The notes under the pieces are model-generated. The model did no database searches. It saw nothing but the letters and a program-made list of their open reading frames with translations, and had not been told where the DNA came from. From assembly GCA_012837565.1 (NCBI GenBank), contig DUQY01000065.1, positions 1 through 5,159 on the forward strand: 5,159 nt of DNA. Direction: 5' to 3'. Made by a program: the position numbers and the translations under genes. Each line of letters starts with the position of its first letter. Position 1 is the first letter of the stretch. The stretch comes from Bacteroidales bacterium. GTDB lineage: Bacteria > Bacteroidota > Bacteroidia > Bacteroidales > P3. Positions 4,860 through 5,159 of this stretch are shown here, in pieces.

Positions 4860-5159
4860 ATGAAAAAATTACTTTTTTTCTTGATGGCAATTTTAATCGC
4901 TATTCAAGGCTGGACGCAAGTCACATTAAACGAAGGATTCGAAGGCTCAGCCTTTCCTCCTGAAGATTGGACAAAAGTTACGACTCAAGGAACTGTTTCT
5001 TGGGAGAGACTCACATCCTCCTCTCCAAGAGGCACTGCTTCTGCAAGTGTAAATTATCAGAGTCCAAACCACACTAACTATCTTATTACTCCTAAATTGA
5101 ATGTTACGGCAGGACTTGATACTATTAGTTTTTGGGTAAAGTGCCCCAATTACTATTCT
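4860..5159 (+). CDS. Secreted choice-of-anchor J / cleaved-adhesin-like domain protein, 5' part
   Basis: The first 100 codons of a gene that continues past the window. Residues 1-20 form a signal peptide: MKK, a hydrophobic LLFFLMAILIAI core, and a likely cleavage after Gln20 (TQ before VTLNEGFEG). The mature start carries EGFEGSAFPPEDWTKV (25-40), then SWERL, NYLITPKL (73-80) and LDTISFWVK (86-94). This is the pattern of choice-of-anchor J and gingipain 'cleaved adhesin' beta-sandwich domains found in extracellular Bacteroidota proteins. Such proteins usually end in a type IX secretion C-terminal sorting domain. That part is outside the window, so secretion by that route, and any protease or adhesin function, is inference. 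The start is supported by the signal peptide, the A-rich leader and the promoter at 4747-4779. Confidence 0.85.
   Translation, partial: MKKLLFFLMAILIAIQGWTQVTLNEGFEGSAFPPEDWTKVTTQGTVSWERLTSSSPRGTASASVNYQSPNHTNYLITPKLNVTAGLDTISFWVKCPNYYS

Overview
The window looks like a piece of a low-G+C Bacteroidota genome, probably Bacteroidales or a close relative. The signs are the TAnnTTTG-type -7 promoter boxes with an upstream TTTG/TTGAC element, starts without Shine-Dalgarno sequences but with A-rich leaders, an ISAon1-type insertion sequence of the kind common in Bacteroidales, and a secreted choice-of-anchor J protein at the right edge.

Positions 1-2761 hold a tight plus-strand gene run. It contains the 3' part of a Nif3-family metal protein (cut by the window edge), a coiled-coil plus C4 zinc-ribbon protein 13 bases later, and a full-length class I dihydroorotase (PyrC) whose ATG directly follows the previous stop codon. 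These are conserved housekeeping genes, and the spacing suggests one transcript.

Positions 2762-3156 contain no convincing gene. They hold a well-formed Bacteroidota promoter overlapping a small dyad, a 20-codon open frame, three copies of a 17-base quasi-palindromic word arranged so that two alternative hairpins can form, and a T-rich stretch that reads on the minus strand like short or decayed coding sequence.

Positions 3157-4570 are an insertion sequence on the minus strand. It has imperfect 27-base terminal inverted repeats, an N-terminal-region ORF and a DDE transposase ORF in a different, overlapping frame. The transposase frame has no usable start upstream of its first catalytic Asp, so expression probably needs a +1/-2 frame change near a T6A4 run. 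No clean target-site duplication was found.

Positions 4571-4859 are AT-rich leader DNA with a strong-looking promoter at 4747-4779. This drives a signal-peptide protein starting at 4860 and running off the right edge. No CRISPR array, tRNA, rRNA or defence system is visible. The least explained part is the promoter plus hairpin-repeat block at 2775-2946; a new system is not demonstrated.
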